A DNA stretch of 64,000 nucleotides, taken from the NCBI GenBank assembly GCA_963667875.2, contig CAXXGC010000013.1, forward strand, positions 62,001-126,000, written 5' to 3'. Each line of letters opens with the position of its first letter. Position 1 is the first letter of the stretch. The translations under genes and the position numbers were made by a program. The notes below the pieces were generated by a model. It was not told the DNA's origin and did not search any database. It saw nothing but the letters and a program-made list of their open reading frames with translations. Shown here piece by piece: positions 35,943 to 45,141 of the stretch. Origin of the DNA: JAEXOD01 sp963667875. GTDB taxonomy: Bacteria > Bacteroidota > Ignavibacteria > Ignavibacteriales > Melioribacteraceae.

Positions 35943-36375
35943 ATATTTCCTTGGATCAGGTTTTTATACCGGTAATATTAAATTTGCCTCCGGTACGTTT
36001 GGCAGTTTGGCTGGATTATTAATATACCTTATACCGGGTTTTGAAAATCCTACCATCATGCTTTTATTTATTTCTTTCTTTACAGTAATAGGAATTAAAA
36101 TAGGTACAAAATTTGAAACCACTTACGGCAAAGATCCTAGTGAATTTACTCTTGATGAAGTTGTTGGAATGTGGATAAGTTTACTTTTTATTCCAAAAAA
36201 GATTTGGTATATTGCTATTGTCTTTATTATTTGGAGGGCAATGGATATTATAAAAATACCCCCTGCTAAACAAGCTGAAAAACTGAAAGGAGGATTAGGT
36301 ATTATGTTAGATGATATTATTGCCGCAATTTATAGCTTAATTATTACAAATTTTATTATTAATTTTATTAAATAA
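35917..36375 (+). CDS. pgpA: Phosphatidylglycerophosphatase A
   Basis: 152 residues from ATG 35917, which lies inside the pgsA 3' end with GGAG just upstream. An in-frame TTG at 35905 has no RBS and is rejected. PgpA removes the phosphate from phosphatidylglycerol phosphate. Motifs: FASGTFGSLAGLLIY near the start, FTLDEVVGMWISLLFIP in the middle, and GGLGIMLDDIIAAIYS at the end, which are the three conserved PgpA blocks with their acidic residues. It has three or four membrane segments. It sits directly after pgsA. Confidence 0.93.
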   Translation: MKETVNKFEYFLGSGFYTGNIKFASGTFGSLAGLLIYLIPGFENPTIMLLFISFFTVIGIKIGTKFETTYGKDPSEFTLDEVVGMWISLLFIPKKIWYIAIVFIIWRAMDIIKIPPAKQAEKLKGGLGIMLDDIIAAIYSLIITNFIINFIK

Positions 36376-36376
36376 T

Positions 36377-37633
36377 ATGAAAACTCAGATTATTACAATT
36401 GGGGACGAAATTTTAATCGGTCAAACTTTAAATACTAATGCTGCATTTATTGGTGAAAAATTATTAGGATTAAATTTTGCTGTTTCAAAAGCGAGTATTA
36501 TTGCAGATGAGAAGTCTGAAATATTAAAAGAATTTGCTTTAGCTTTTGCAGAAAACGATATTGTTTTAGTAACCGGCGGCTTAGGTCCCACACATGATGA
36601 TTTAACTTTAGAATGTATTGTTGAATTTTTTGATACAAGTTTAGTTATAAATAATGAAGTATTAAATGATATAAAACAAATATTTGAAAAACGCGGAAGA
36701 CAAATTACACCGACTAATGAAAGGCAGGCATATGTACCTTTAATTGCAACTCCTATTAGAAATTATAAAGGTACTGCACCAGGAGTTTGGATTGAAAAAA
36801 ACGGTAAAATATTTGTTGCTATGCCTGGTGTTCCTTTTGAAATGCAGGAAATGATGAATTATTTTGTTATTCCTACATTGTACGATAGATTTGGGAATAA
36901 GGGTGAATTTTTATATATTAAAAATCTTCTTACTACCGGTATACCTGAATCATATTTATATGATAAGTTAGGGGATTTGGAAGAGTTATTAAACGGTGCC
37001 AAATTAGCGTTTTTACCAAGCCAATTTGGTGTAAAAATGCGTATTAATGTTACAGCTCCCACCGAAGAAGAAGCAAAAAACAAATTAAGCGGAATTGAAC
37101 AAAAAATTAGAACCATTGTTGGAAGAAATATTTATGGTACTAATGATGAAACAATAGAACAGGTTATTGGTAAAATGTTAAATGAAAGAGGTTTGGAAAT
37201 TTCTATAGCCGAATCGTGCACGGGTGGATTAATAAGCCACCGAATTACCAATGTACCGGGAAGCAGTACTTTTTTTGAAAGGGGTTATGTTACCTATAGC
37301 AATGCTGCAAAAGTTGAACTTCTTAATGTTGATGAAGATGTTATTCAACAATATGGTGCTGTCAGTCATCAAGTAGCTATGCAAATGGCGCAAGGTGTTA
37401 GGGCGGTATGCGGAACAGATATTGGTCTAGCAATTACAGGTATTTTAGGTCCTACAGGTGCTACACCAAATAAACCTGTTGGACTAGTTTATATAGGCAT
37501 TTGCGATGAGAAAATTTGTACAGCAGTTGAATATAAATTCGGAGATGATAGACTTCTTAATAAAGATAGAGCTTCGCAGGCTGCTTTGGATTTATTACGT
37601 AGACATTTATTAGGAATACCTTATAATGAATAG
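36377..37633 (+). CDS. cinA: CinA family protein (nicotinamide-nucleotide amidase / competence-damage protein)
   Basis: 418 residues with the full two-domain form. The N-terminal MoaB/MogA-like domain (about 1-170) has TIGDEILIGQTLNTNAAFIG, VTGGLGPTHDDLT and APGVWIEKNGKIFVAMPGVPFEM. The C-terminal amidase domain (about 270-418) has ISIAESCTGGLISHRITNVPG cut here, TYSNAAKVELL, and GPTGATPNKPVGLVYIG. Known functions of the family are NMN deamidation and ADP-ribose pyrophosphatase in NAD salvage. It is two bases after pgpA, overlaps thpR by eight bases, and lies two genes upstream of recA, a common cinA-recA linkage. Confidence 0.93.
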   Translation: MKTQIITIGDEILIGQTLNTNAAFIGEKLLGLNFAVSKASIIADEKSEILKEFALAFAENDIVLVTGGLGPTHDDLTLECIVEFFDTSLVINNEVLNDIKQIFEKRGRQITPTNERQAYVPLIATPIRNYKGTAPGVWIEKNGKIFVAMPGVPFEMQEMMNYFVIPTLYDRFGNKGEFLYIKNLLTTGIPESYLYDKLGDLEELLNGAKLAFLPSQFGVKMRINVTAPTEEEAKNKLSGIEQKIRTIVGRNIYGTNDETIEQVIGKMLNERGLEISIAESCTGGLISHRITNVPGSSTFFERGYVTYSNAAKVELLNVDEDVIQQYGAVSHQVAMQMAQGVRAVCGTDIGLAITGILGPTGATPNKPVGLVYIGICDEKICTAVEYKFGDDRLLNKDRASQAALDLLRRHLLGIPYNE

Positions 37634-38174
37634 ACTTTTTATTTCCTTACCGTTTCCTGAGGAGATTATTAATTATTTTAATAATCTAAAAAAATCTGTT
37701 ACTGTTGATAGTAGGATAAAATGGGAAAGTAATGAAAAATTGCATTTAACATTAAAATTTTTAGGAGATGTTGAAGAAAATAAAATTGATATTATTAATA
37801 GGACTCTTAATGAAATAGTTTCTAATTCAAATGTTTTTAATTTAACCTTAAACAAATTAGGATTTTTTAATAAAAACAACTATCCTACAATTTTATGGGT
37901 TAATTTTAAAGAATCTAAAGAAATTATGGATTTATATTATAATATTGATAACGAATTAGAAAAAATTGGATTTATCAAAGAAAATAAAAAATTTATGCCG
38001 CATTTAACATTATTACGAATTAAACCTTATTATGATATTAACGAATTGATGAGATTTGATGAGTATGAAATAAAAAATCTGGAATTTGGAATATCAAAAG
38101 TACATTTAATGAAAAGTGAGTTATTAAAAAGCGGTTCGGTATATACAAAATTACATGAGTATAAATTAAAATAG
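37626..38174 (+). CDS. thpR: RNA 2',3'-cyclic phosphodiesterase
   Basis: 182 residues of the 2H phosphoesterase superfamily. Both catalytic HxT motifs are present: HLT at 40-42 (within KLHLTLKFLGDV) and HLT at 126-128 (within MPHLTLLRI). These enzymes open 2',3'-cyclic phosphate ends of RNA; the old name was 2'-5' RNA ligase. The N-terminus RLFISLPFPEEI is characteristic. The start overlaps the cinA end by eight bases. The cinA-thpR-recA order is a recurrent neighbourhood in bacteria. Confidence 0.93.
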   Translation: MNRLFISLPFPEEIINYFNNLKKSVTVDSRIKWESNEKLHLTLKFLGDVEENKIDIINRTLNEIVSNSNVFNLTLNKLGFFNKNNYPTILWVNFKESKEIMDLYYNIDNELEKIGFIKENKKFMPHLTLLRIKPYYDINELMRFDEYEIKNLEFGISKVHLMKSELLKSGSVYTKLHEYKLK

Positions 38175-38188
38175 CAGGGGATATATAT

Positions 38189-39241
38189 ATGTCAAGTGAA
38201 AAAGATGCACGTTTAAAAATATTGGAAGATACCATATATGGAATAGAAAAAACATATGGTAAAGGATCAATAATGAAATTGGGAGATGGTGTTGTAAATA
38301 AAGTTGCAGCAATATCAACCGGTTCAATATCACTAGATTATGCATTGGGAATTGGCGGCGTACCAAGGGGAAGAATTGTTGAAATTTACGGACCTGAATC
38401 CTCTGGTAAAACTACATTGTGTTTACATATTATGGCAGAAGCCCAAAAAGTAGGCGGAATAGGAGCTTTTATTGATGCTGAACATGCTTTAGATGTTAAT
38501 TATGCTAAAAAGCTTGGTGTAGATACGCCAAATTTGCTAATTTCTCAGCCCGATTATGGTGAACAAGCATTAGAAATTGTTGATACATTAATACGCAGTA
38601 ACGCAATTGATTTAATTATTGTGGATTCTGTTGCTGCTTTAGTACCACGCGCTGAAATTGAAGGTGAAATGGGTGATCCTCAGATGGCCCTACAGGCACG
38701 TCTTATGTCGCAGGCATTACGTAAAATTACAGGTGCTATTAGCAGATCTAAAACATGTGTTATTTTTACTAATCAATTACGCAGTAAAATTGGAGTTATG
38801 TTTGGGAATCCCGAGACAACTACCGGTGGTAATGCCTTAAAGTTTTATGCTTCAGTTAGAATGGACATTAGAAGAATTGCAGCTATTAAAGAAGGACAAA
38901 ATGTTACCGGTAATAGAACTAAAGTTAAAATTGTAAAAAGCAAAGTTGCTCCACCATTTAAAGAAGTTGAGTTTGATATTTTATATAATGAAGGAATAAG
39001 TAAAGCTGGCGATTTAATAGATATTGCAGTAGAAAAAGAAATTATTAAAAAAAGCGGTGCTTGGTTTACTTATGGTGAAGATCGTTTCCAGGGACGTGAA
39101 CAATTACGTGTGGCATTAAATGGAAATGCTGAATTAATGAAAAAACTTGATGTTGAAGTAAAACAAAAATTAGGTATGGAGATTGAACTCGATCCTCATC
39201 CTGAAAATAATACTGAAGAAACAAAATCTAAAAAGAAATAG
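38189..39241 (+). CDS. recA: Recombinase RecA
   Basis: 350 residues. Walker A GPESSGKTT (68-76), Walker B LIIVDSVAAL, the L1/L2 regions (EIEGEMGDPQMALQARLMSQ; FTNQLRSKIGVMFGNPETTTGGNALKF, cut by wording here) and the RecA C-terminal domain are all intact. It pairs homologous DNA and triggers LexA-type autocleavage. Start ATG 38189 has AGGGG eight bases upstream, a stronger RBS than its operon neighbours, consistent with higher need. No LexA-box-like inverted repeat was noticed immediately upstream. recX follows by three bases. Confidence 0.98.
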   Translation: MSSEKDARLKILEDTIYGIEKTYGKGSIMKLGDGVVNKVAAISTGSISLDYALGIGGVPRGRIVEIYGPESSGKTTLCLHIMAEAQKVGGIGAFIDAEHALDVNYAKKLGVDTPNLLISQPDYGEQALEIVDTLIRSNAIDLIIVDSVAALVPRAEIEGEMGDPQMALQARLMSQALRKITGAISRSKTCVIFTNQLRSKIGVMFGNPETTTGGNALKFYASVRMDIRRIAAIKEGQNVTGNRTKVKIVKSKVAPPFKEVEFDILYNEGISKAGDLIDIAVEKEIIKKSGAWFTYGEDRFQGREQLRVALNGNAELMKKLDVEVKQKLGMEIELDPHPENNTEETKSKKK

Positions 39242-39244
39242 ATT

Positions 39245-39859
39245 GTGGTAATCTCTTCAATAATACGCGGGAAAAAAAGAATTGTTGTTCAATTTGAAGA
39301 TTCTTCTTCCATTGAATTGGTGCCGGAAATATATTATAAATCTAATTTCCGGGAAGAAAACGATGTAAAAGAAGAAGAGATAGAATATTATAAGTTTTTA
39401 AATGATGAAAGAATTCTAAAAGAATACTCTCTTAAGATTTTATCTTCAAGAGAGTATTCGGAATTTGCATTATTAAAAAAGCTTAAAATAAAAATTAATA
39501 ACGAAAAGGCTATTAAAAGTGTCTTAAATTATCTTAAAGAAAGTAAATATATTAATGATGCCGAATTTGCCAGACATTATTTAGAAAATAAATTATATAG
39601 AGACAATAAAGGTCTATATAAAATTAAGCTTGAACTTACTCAACAAGGTATATCTGAAAATATAATTGAAAACCTTTGTTCTGAAATTGAAGATTCTTTA
39701 CAAATTAATATAGCCGCAAAATTAGCTGAAAAAAAAATTAAAAGCTGTAATACTGATGATATAGTAAAACTTAAAGGAAAAGTATTTAGGTTTTTAATGT
39801 CAAAAGGATTTGATTCTGAAATTTGTTTTACTGTAGTAAATCAAACAATAAAATTTTGA
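39245..39859 (+). CDS. recX: Regulatory protein RecX
   Basis: 204 residues starting at GTG 39245, three bases after the recA stop. It has the RecX helical repeats: SLKILSSREYSEFALLKKL, VLNYLKESKYINDAEFARHYLENK and IKLELTQQGISENIIENL. RecX binds RecA filaments and limits their activity. No strong RBS is visible, as expected if it is translated by coupling to recA. Length is somewhat above the usual 150-170 because of an N-terminal extension of about 60 residues (KKRIVVQFEDSSSIELVPE), which is common in this phylum. Confidence 0.9.
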   Translation: MVISSIIRGKKRIVVQFEDSSSIELVPEIYYKSNFREENDVKEEEIEYYKFLNDERILKEYSLKILSSREYSEFALLKKLKIKINNEKAIKSVLNYLKESKYINDAEFARHYLENKLYRDNKGLYKIKLELTQQGISENIIENLCSEIEDSLQINIAAKLAEKKIKSCNTDDIVKLKGKVFRFLMSKGFDSEICFTVVNQTIKF

Positions 39860-39876
39860 AATGATAGGTCTAAACC

Positions 39877-41046
39877 ATGACTAAATTTAATGGTATTGAT
39901 TATTTTGAAATTGATAGTCTTTTAAGTGATGAAGAAAGACTAATGCGAAATACTATACGCCAGTTTGTGGATGATAATGTATTGCCAATTATTGAAAAAT
40001 CATACATGGATGGTATTTTTCCAAAAGAACTTATATCTCAAATGGGAGATGTTGGTCTTTTTGGTTTAACATTACCTCAAAAATATGGTTGTGCCGAGTT
40101 AAATAACATGGCATACGGTTTAGTAATGCAGGAACTTGAACGAGGTGACAGCGGAATTAGAAGTTTTGTTTCAGTTCAAAGTGGTTTAGTAATGTATCCA
40201 ATTTATGAATTTGGCAGTGAAAAACAAAAAGATTATTGGCTTCCATTATTAGCTTCCGGCAAAAAAATAGGTTGTTTTGGATTAACTGAACCTGATTTTG
40301 GATCTAATCCTGGAGGATTAATTACCAAAGCTGAAAAAGTTGACGGTGGTTATGTGCTAAATGGCGCCAAAATGTGGATAACCAATGGCACAATTGCAGA
40401 TATTGCAATAGTTTGGGCTAAATTAGAAGGAAATATAAAAGGATTTTTGGTAGAAAAAGGTACAAAAGGGTTTGAAGCACCCGAAATGAAAGGTAAACAT
40501 TCGTTGCGTGCTTCTGTAACTAGCGAATTAATTTTACAGGATGTATTTATTCCGGAAGAAAATGTTCTTCCTAAGTCAGATGGTCTCAAATCTCCTTTGA
40601 TGTGTTTAAACCAGGCAAGGTACGGAATAGCATGGGGAGTAGTAGGATCAATGATGGCTGTTTATGATGCAACATTAAATTATGCTAAATCCAGAGTTCA
40701 ATTTGGGAAACCAATTGCAGCATTTCAATTGACACAACAAAAGTTGGTGTATATGCTTACTGAAATTACTAAAGCACAGTTAGTAAATTATCAGTTAGCT
40801 AAATTAAAAGATTCGAAAAAAATTAAACATACACAAATATCTTTTGCTAAACGTAATAATTGCGAAAAAGCATTAGAAATTGCAAGAATTGCCAGGGAAA
40901 TATTTGGCGCAAACGGAATTTTAAACGAATATCCAATTATGCGTCATTCCGCAAATCTTGAATCAGTTAAAACATACGAAGGTACTCACGAGATGCATAC
41001 CTTAATAATTGGTGAGGATATAACAAGTTACTCAGCATTTGAATAA
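39877..41046 (+). CDS. gcdH: Acyl-CoA dehydrogenase, glutaryl-CoA dehydrogenase type
   Basis: 389 residues, FAD-dependent. The catalytic base is Glu368 in KTYEGTHEMHTL, the position used in glutaryl-CoA dehydrogenase. Several stretches are close to GCDH rather than other acyl-CoA dehydrogenases: SGIRSFVSVQSGLVMYPIY (with the substrate-binding Arg), GCFGLTEPDFGSNPG, and CLNQARYGIAWGVVGSMM. It would oxidise and decarboxylate glutaryl-CoA to crotonyl-CoA in lysine or aromatic degradation. No other gene of that pathway is adjacent, so the place in this recA-guaB run is not explained. Confidence 0.85.
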   Translation: MTKFNGIDYFEIDSLLSDEERLMRNTIRQFVDDNVLPIIEKSYMDGIFPKELISQMGDVGLFGLTLPQKYGCAELNNMAYGLVMQELERGDSGIRSFVSVQSGLVMYPIYEFGSEKQKDYWLPLLASGKKIGCFGLTEPDFGSNPGGLITKAEKVDGGYVLNGAKMWITNGTIADIAIVWAKLEGNIKGFLVEKGTKGFEAPEMKGKHSLRASVTSELILQDVFIPEENVLPKSDGLKSPLMCLNQARYGIAWGVVGSMMAVYDATLNYAKSRVQFGKPIAAFQLTQQKLVYMLTEITKAQLVNYQLAKLKDSKKIKHTQISFAKRNNCEKALEIARIAREIFGANGILNEYPIMRHSANLESVKTYEGTHEMHTLIIGEDITSYSAFE

Positions 41047-41060
41047 AAGAGGTTTATATT

Positions 41061-42539
41061 ATGATAGATGAAAAAATTGCATATGAAGGTGTTACATTTG
41101 ATGACATATTGTTAATTCCGGCAAGGTCATCTGTTCTTCCGCGCGAAACAGATTTAACTACTTATTTAACACGTAATATTAAGTTAAATATCCCATTTTT
41201 AAGTGCTGCCATGGATACTGTTACAGAAAGTAATATGGCAATTGCTATGGCAACACAAGGTGGTATCGGTTTTATTCATAAAAATTTAAGTATCGAAAAA
41301 CAAGCCGATGAAGTTGATAAAGTAAAACGCTCGGAAAGTGGAATGATACAGCAGCCAATAACTTTGCGACCAATGCAGACAATTGATGAAGCGTTAAAAG
41401 TTATGGCTAAATATAAAGTCTCAGGTTTTCCGGTTATTGATGAAAACAACAAACTTGTTGGAATTTTAACCAATAGAGATTTAAGATTTGAACCAAATCT
41501 ATCTTTAACAGTAAAAGATTTGATGACTAAAGAAAATTTAATTTCAGCTCCTAAAGGTACAACTTTACATGAAGCTGAAAAGATATTACAGCAGCATAAA
41601 ATAGAAAAATTGCCGGTAGTCGATTCCGCAGGAATATTATTAGGATTAATAACTTATAAAGATATTGTTAAAAAGAAAAAATATCCTAACGCATGTAAAG
41701 ATGATTTAGGCCGTTTGCGCGTTGGTGCAGCAATAGGTGTTTCAGCTAATTATATGGATAGAGTAGAAGCTTTAGTTAAAGCTAATGTAGATATTATTAC
41801 TATTGATACTGCACATGGACATTCGGATGCAGTAATTAAAACTTTAAAATTAATACGACAAAAATATCGTGAAACACAAATTATTGTAGGCAATATAGTT
41901 ACAGGTGAGGCTGCTTTAGAATTAGTGGAAGCCGGAGCTGATGCGGTAAAAGTTGGTATAGGGGCCGGATCAATTTGCACAACAAGAATTGTTGCCGGTG
42001 TTGGTATTCCTCAAGTATCAGCAGTATTAAATGTTTATAAAGCTTTAAAAGATAAAAATATTCCAATTATTGCCGATGGCGGTATTAAACAAACCGGTGA
42101 TATTGCTAAAGCTATTGCAGCCGGGGCCGATACGGTTATGATTGGCGGAATGTTTGCCGGCGTAGAAGAAGCCCCCGGTGAAGAAGTTTTGTTTGAAGGC
42201 AGAAGTTTTAAGGTTTATAGAGGAATGGGGTCATTGGAATCAATGAAACATGGAAGTAAAGATAGATATTTCCAGGATATGGAAGATGATGTTAAAAAAC
42301 TTGTTCCAGAAGGTGTTGAAGGGCGAGTTCCTTATAGAGGACCGTTAAGCGATACTATTTATCAGTTAATAGGCGGATTGCGGGCTTCTATGGGATATTG
42401 TGGTGCAAAAACCATTGAAGATTTAAAAAGAAATGCAAAATTTGTTAAAATATCAAATGCCGGATTGCGTGAAAGTCATCCGCATGATGTAATTATTACT
42501 AAAGAATCTCCTAATTATCATTCTAAGTCAAATCAATAA
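41061..42539 (+). CDS. guaB: Inosine-5'-monophosphate dehydrogenase
   Basis: 492 residues. The catalytic Cys306 is in GIGAGSICTTR. The N-terminal GVTFDDILLIPARSSVLPR, the phosphate loop DGGIKQTGDIAKAIAAGAD, and the GMGSLESMKHGSKDRY flap are intact. A Bateman module of two CBS domains (about 95-205) is inserted as usual (LRPMQTIDEALKVMAKYKVSG; LITYKDIVKKK). It oxidises IMP to XMP, the committed step of GMP synthesis. It belongs with purC and purD, all in this operon. Confidence 0.97.
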   Translation: MIDEKIAYEGVTFDDILLIPARSSVLPRETDLTTYLTRNIKLNIPFLSAAMDTVTESNMAIAMATQGGIGFIHKNLSIEKQADEVDKVKRSESGMIQQPITLRPMQTIDEALKVMAKYKVSGFPVIDENNKLVGILTNRDLRFEPNLSLTVKDLMTKENLISAPKGTTLHEAEKILQQHKIEKLPVVDSAGILLGLITYKDIVKKKKYPNACKDDLGRLRVGAAIGVSANYMDRVEALVKANVDIITIDTAHGHSDAVIKTLKLIRQKYRETQIIVGNIVTGEAALELVEAGADAVKVGIGAGSICTTRIVAGVGIPQVSAVLNVYKALKDKNIPIIADGGIKQTGDIAKAIAAGADTVMIGGMFAGVEEAPGEEVLFEGRSFKVYRGMGSLESMKHGSKDRYFQDMEDDVKKLVPEGVEGRVPYRGPLSDTIYQLIGGLRASMGYCGAKTIEDLKRNAKFVKISNAGLRESHPHDVIITKESPNYHSKSNQ

Positions 42540-42542
42540 ATT

Positions 42543-43826
42543 ATGTTCAAAGCACTTATTATAGCGTATTATTTCCCTCCAATGGGATTAAGTGGTGTTC
42601 AAAGAACACTAAAATTTGCAAAATATATGTCCAAATATAATTGGGCGCCAACCGTTATAACTTCCGGGAAAACCGGATATTATGCCCACGATGATTACAT
42701 GCTTCGTGAAGTTGAAAACTCGGATATAAGAGTTTTAAGAACTGAGGGTTTTGATCCAAATTCTGTTCTTTCAAAATATGGTACTATAACAATGCCTAGG
42801 GAATTTGTTAGAAAAACACTTAGTAATCTTAGCAAAACGTTTATTATTCCCGATAATAAAATAAACTGGGCAAAAAAAGCTTACGAAACAGCCAAAGAGT
42901 TGTTGAAAACAGAAACATTTGACGTTATTTTTGTAACAATTCCTCCGTATTCAGCCTTTCATATGGCGGCAAAATTAAAAAAGGAGTTTAATATTCCTTT
43001 ATTCGTTGATTATAGGGACTTATGGTATGGTAATCAGTTTGCGTTTTATCCAACTGCTTATCATAGATTAAAACATAAAAAACTTGAATATTTAGCATTA
43101 AAAGCTGCGGATAAAATTGTAACTATAAACCGACATATTAAAGAAAAATTATTAACTGATTTTCAATTTTTAACTTTTGATGATATTCTGATTATTCCAC
43201 AGGGATATGATCCTGATGATTTTGAAAAATCAACACCGATTAAGTTGAATAATAACAAATTAAAAATTACTTATTCGGGAATATTTTATGATTCTTGCAC
43301 ACCAAAATATTTTTTAAAAGCATTTAAAGAAATATCCATTGAAAGGCCAGATATTGCTTCCAACATTGAACTGCATTTCTGTGGTCTATTAAGAAAAGAA
43401 AATGTAAAATTGATAAAAAAATTAGGAATTCAAGAATTTGTTAGGGAACATGGCTATTTAAATCATAAAGAATCATTAGATTATGTATTATCAAGTGATG
43501 TTTTATGGATGATGATAGGGAACATGCGTAGCGCAGAAACTATTTCTACCGGAAAACTATTTGAATATATAGGAACAAAAAAGCCTATTTTAGCATGTGT
43601 ACCTGAAGGAGCTGCAAAATTAGAACTTCAACGTTATGGAGCTTCATTTATTTCAGCACCTGATGATATCCAAGGAATTAAAAATAATATCTTAAAAATA
43701 CATACTTTGTATAAGTCCAATAAATTGCCCTTATGCAATGAAGATTTTGTGGCTAAACATAATAGAATTGAACTGACTGAGCAATTAACCACAGCATTTC
43801 AGTTTCATTTAAGGACAGATGTATGA
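42543..43826 (+). CDS. Glycosyltransferase, family 4-like
   Basis: 427 residues with a GT-B layout. The N-terminal half starts LIIAYYFPPMGLSGVQRTLKFAKYM, a form common in GT4-like enzymes of Bacteroidota. The acceptor-side VDYRDLWYGNQF follows, and the C-terminal half has ILIIPQGYDPDDFE, HGYLNHKESLDYVLSSDVLWMM and a donor-site region near STGKLFEYIGTKKPILA. Probably a cytosolic enzyme adding a sugar to a cell-surface polysaccharide or lipid; donor and acceptor are not predictable. It overlaps purD by ATGA (43823-43826), yet shows no functional link to purine synthesis. Confidence 0.85.
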   Translation: MFKALIIAYYFPPMGLSGVQRTLKFAKYMSKYNWAPTVITSGKTGYYAHDDYMLREVENSDIRVLRTEGFDPNSVLSKYGTITMPREFVRKTLSNLSKTFIIPDNKINWAKKAYETAKELLKTETFDVIFVTIPPYSAFHMAAKLKKEFNIPLFVDYRDLWYGNQFAFYPTAYHRLKHKKLEYLALKAADKIVTINRHIKEKLLTDFQFLTFDDILIIPQGYDPDDFEKSTPIKLNNNKLKITYSGIFYDSCTPKYFLKAFKEISIERPDIASNIELHFCGLLRKENVKLIKKLGIQEFVREHGYLNHKESLDYVLSSDVLWMMIGNMRSAETISTGKLFEYIGTKKPILACVPEGAAKLELQRYGASFISAPDDIQGIKNNILKIHTLYKSNKLPLCNEDFVAKHNRIELTEQLTTAFQFHLRTDV

Positions 43827-45115
43827 TAGTTGTTTTAATTGGTTCAGGCGGTCGGGAAAACGCACTTGCTTATAAAATTGCTCAAAGTTCAAAATTAACT
43901 GAGCTTTTTATTATACCCGGTAATCCGGGTACCGAAAAATATGGTACAAATGTCACATTAAAAGATGATAACCATATTGTTGAATTCTGTTTACAAAAAA
44001 AAGCAGATTTAGTGGTTATTGGACCTGAACAACCATTAGTTGATGGATTAGCAGATAAATTACGAGCTGAAAATATTCCTGTTTTTGGACCAAATAAAGA
44101 TGCTGCCCAAATTGAAGGTGATAAATCTTTTTCAAAAGAATTAATGAATAAGTATAATATTCCTACTGCAAAACATGCTTCATTTTCAAAAAATACCATA
44201 GATGCTGCAATTAATTACATCAATAATTCAAGTTATCCTGTTGTTATAAAAGCATCAGGTTTGGCAGCCGGTAAAGGTGTGGTTATTTGTAATAATAAAA
44301 TTGAAGCGCAAAATTGTATTATTGATATGTTAAATAATAATGCTTTTGGAATTGCAGGTGATAAAATAGTAATTGAAGAATTTTTAGAAGGGGAAGAAGC
44401 TTCTGTATTTGCAATTACTGATGGAGAAAATTTTGTTGTTCTCCCTTCAGCTCAGGACCACAAAAGAATTTATGATAATGATGAAGGGAAAAATACGGGC
44501 GGTATGGGCGCATATTCACCGGCACCGGTTGTTACTGATGAGATACTATCTAAAGTTATCGAAACTATTATTATTCCAACAATTAAAGCTATGAAAAAAG
44601 AAGACCGCAAATTTAACGGTTGTTTATATTGTGGATTGATGATAAATAATGGTATTCCTAAAGTAATTGAATTTAATTGTCGTTTTGGGGATCCTGAAAC
44701 GCAGGTGGTTTTGCCATTATTAGATGGAGATTTTTTAGAATTATTATATAGTTGTGCATTAAATAAAATTGATATAAATGCTGTCAGATATTCCGGCGGT
44801 TCGGCACTTTGTGTAGTCTTGGCTTCAGGTGGTTATCCTGCTGAATATAAATCCGGTTTCGAGATATTTGGTGTGGATAATATTGAAGATAATAATGTTA
44901 TTGTATTCCATTCAGGTACAAAAAAGGAAAATGAAAAGGTTTTAACTTCGGGAGGCAGAGTTTTGGGGATAACGGCAGTAATCAATAATAATAGCCTTGC
45001 AGATTGTAAGCTAAATGTTACAATGCATTATCTAATATTAAGTTTGATAACATGTTTTACCGTAAAGATATTGGAGATAAAGGAATTAAATATTATTAAA
45101 AAATTTTTCATATAA
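43823..45115 (+). CDS. purD: Phosphoribosylamine--glycine ligase, 3' end frameshifted
   Basis: ATP-grasp enzyme that makes GAR from phosphoribosylamine and glycine. IGSGGRENALAYKI, VIGPEQPLVDGLAD, YPVVIKASGLAAGKGV, DHKRIYDNDEGKNTGGMGAYSP (cut), EFNCRFGDPETQ and SGGRVLGITA are standard. As written it runs to 45115 (430 residues), but the last 32 residues (TMHYLILSLITCF...) are not PurD-like. One frame over, from TAC at 45019, the DNA reads YNALSNIKFDNMFYRKDIG and stops at 45099, the normal PurD ending. One T appears to be missing in GTTAC at about 45017-45021. The true product is probably about 425 residues. An assembly indel is likeliest, because the alternative tail would replace the last helix and strand. 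Confidence 0.93.
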   Translation: MIVVLIGSGGRENALAYKIAQSSKLTELFIIPGNPGTEKYGTNVTLKDDNHIVEFCLQKKADLVVIGPEQPLVDGLADKLRAENIPVFGPNKDAAQIEGDKSFSKELMNKYNIPTAKHASFSKNTIDAAINYINNSSYPVVIKASGLAAGKGVVICNNKIEAQNCIIDMLNNNAFGIAGDKIVIEEFLEGEEASVFAITDGENFVVLPSAQDHKRIYDNDEGKNTGGMGAYSPAPVVTDEILSKVIETIIIPTIKAMKKEDRKFNGCLYCGLMINNGIPKVIEFNCRFGDPETQVVLPLLDGDFLELLYSCALNKIDINAVRYSGGSALCVVLASGGYPAEYKSGFEIFGVDNIEDNNVIVFHSGTKKENEKVLTSGGRVLGITAVINNNSLADCKLNVTMHYLILSLITCFTVKILEIKELNIIKKFFI

Positions 45116-45141
45116 AGGTGTTAGAATTAAACGGAGTAAAT

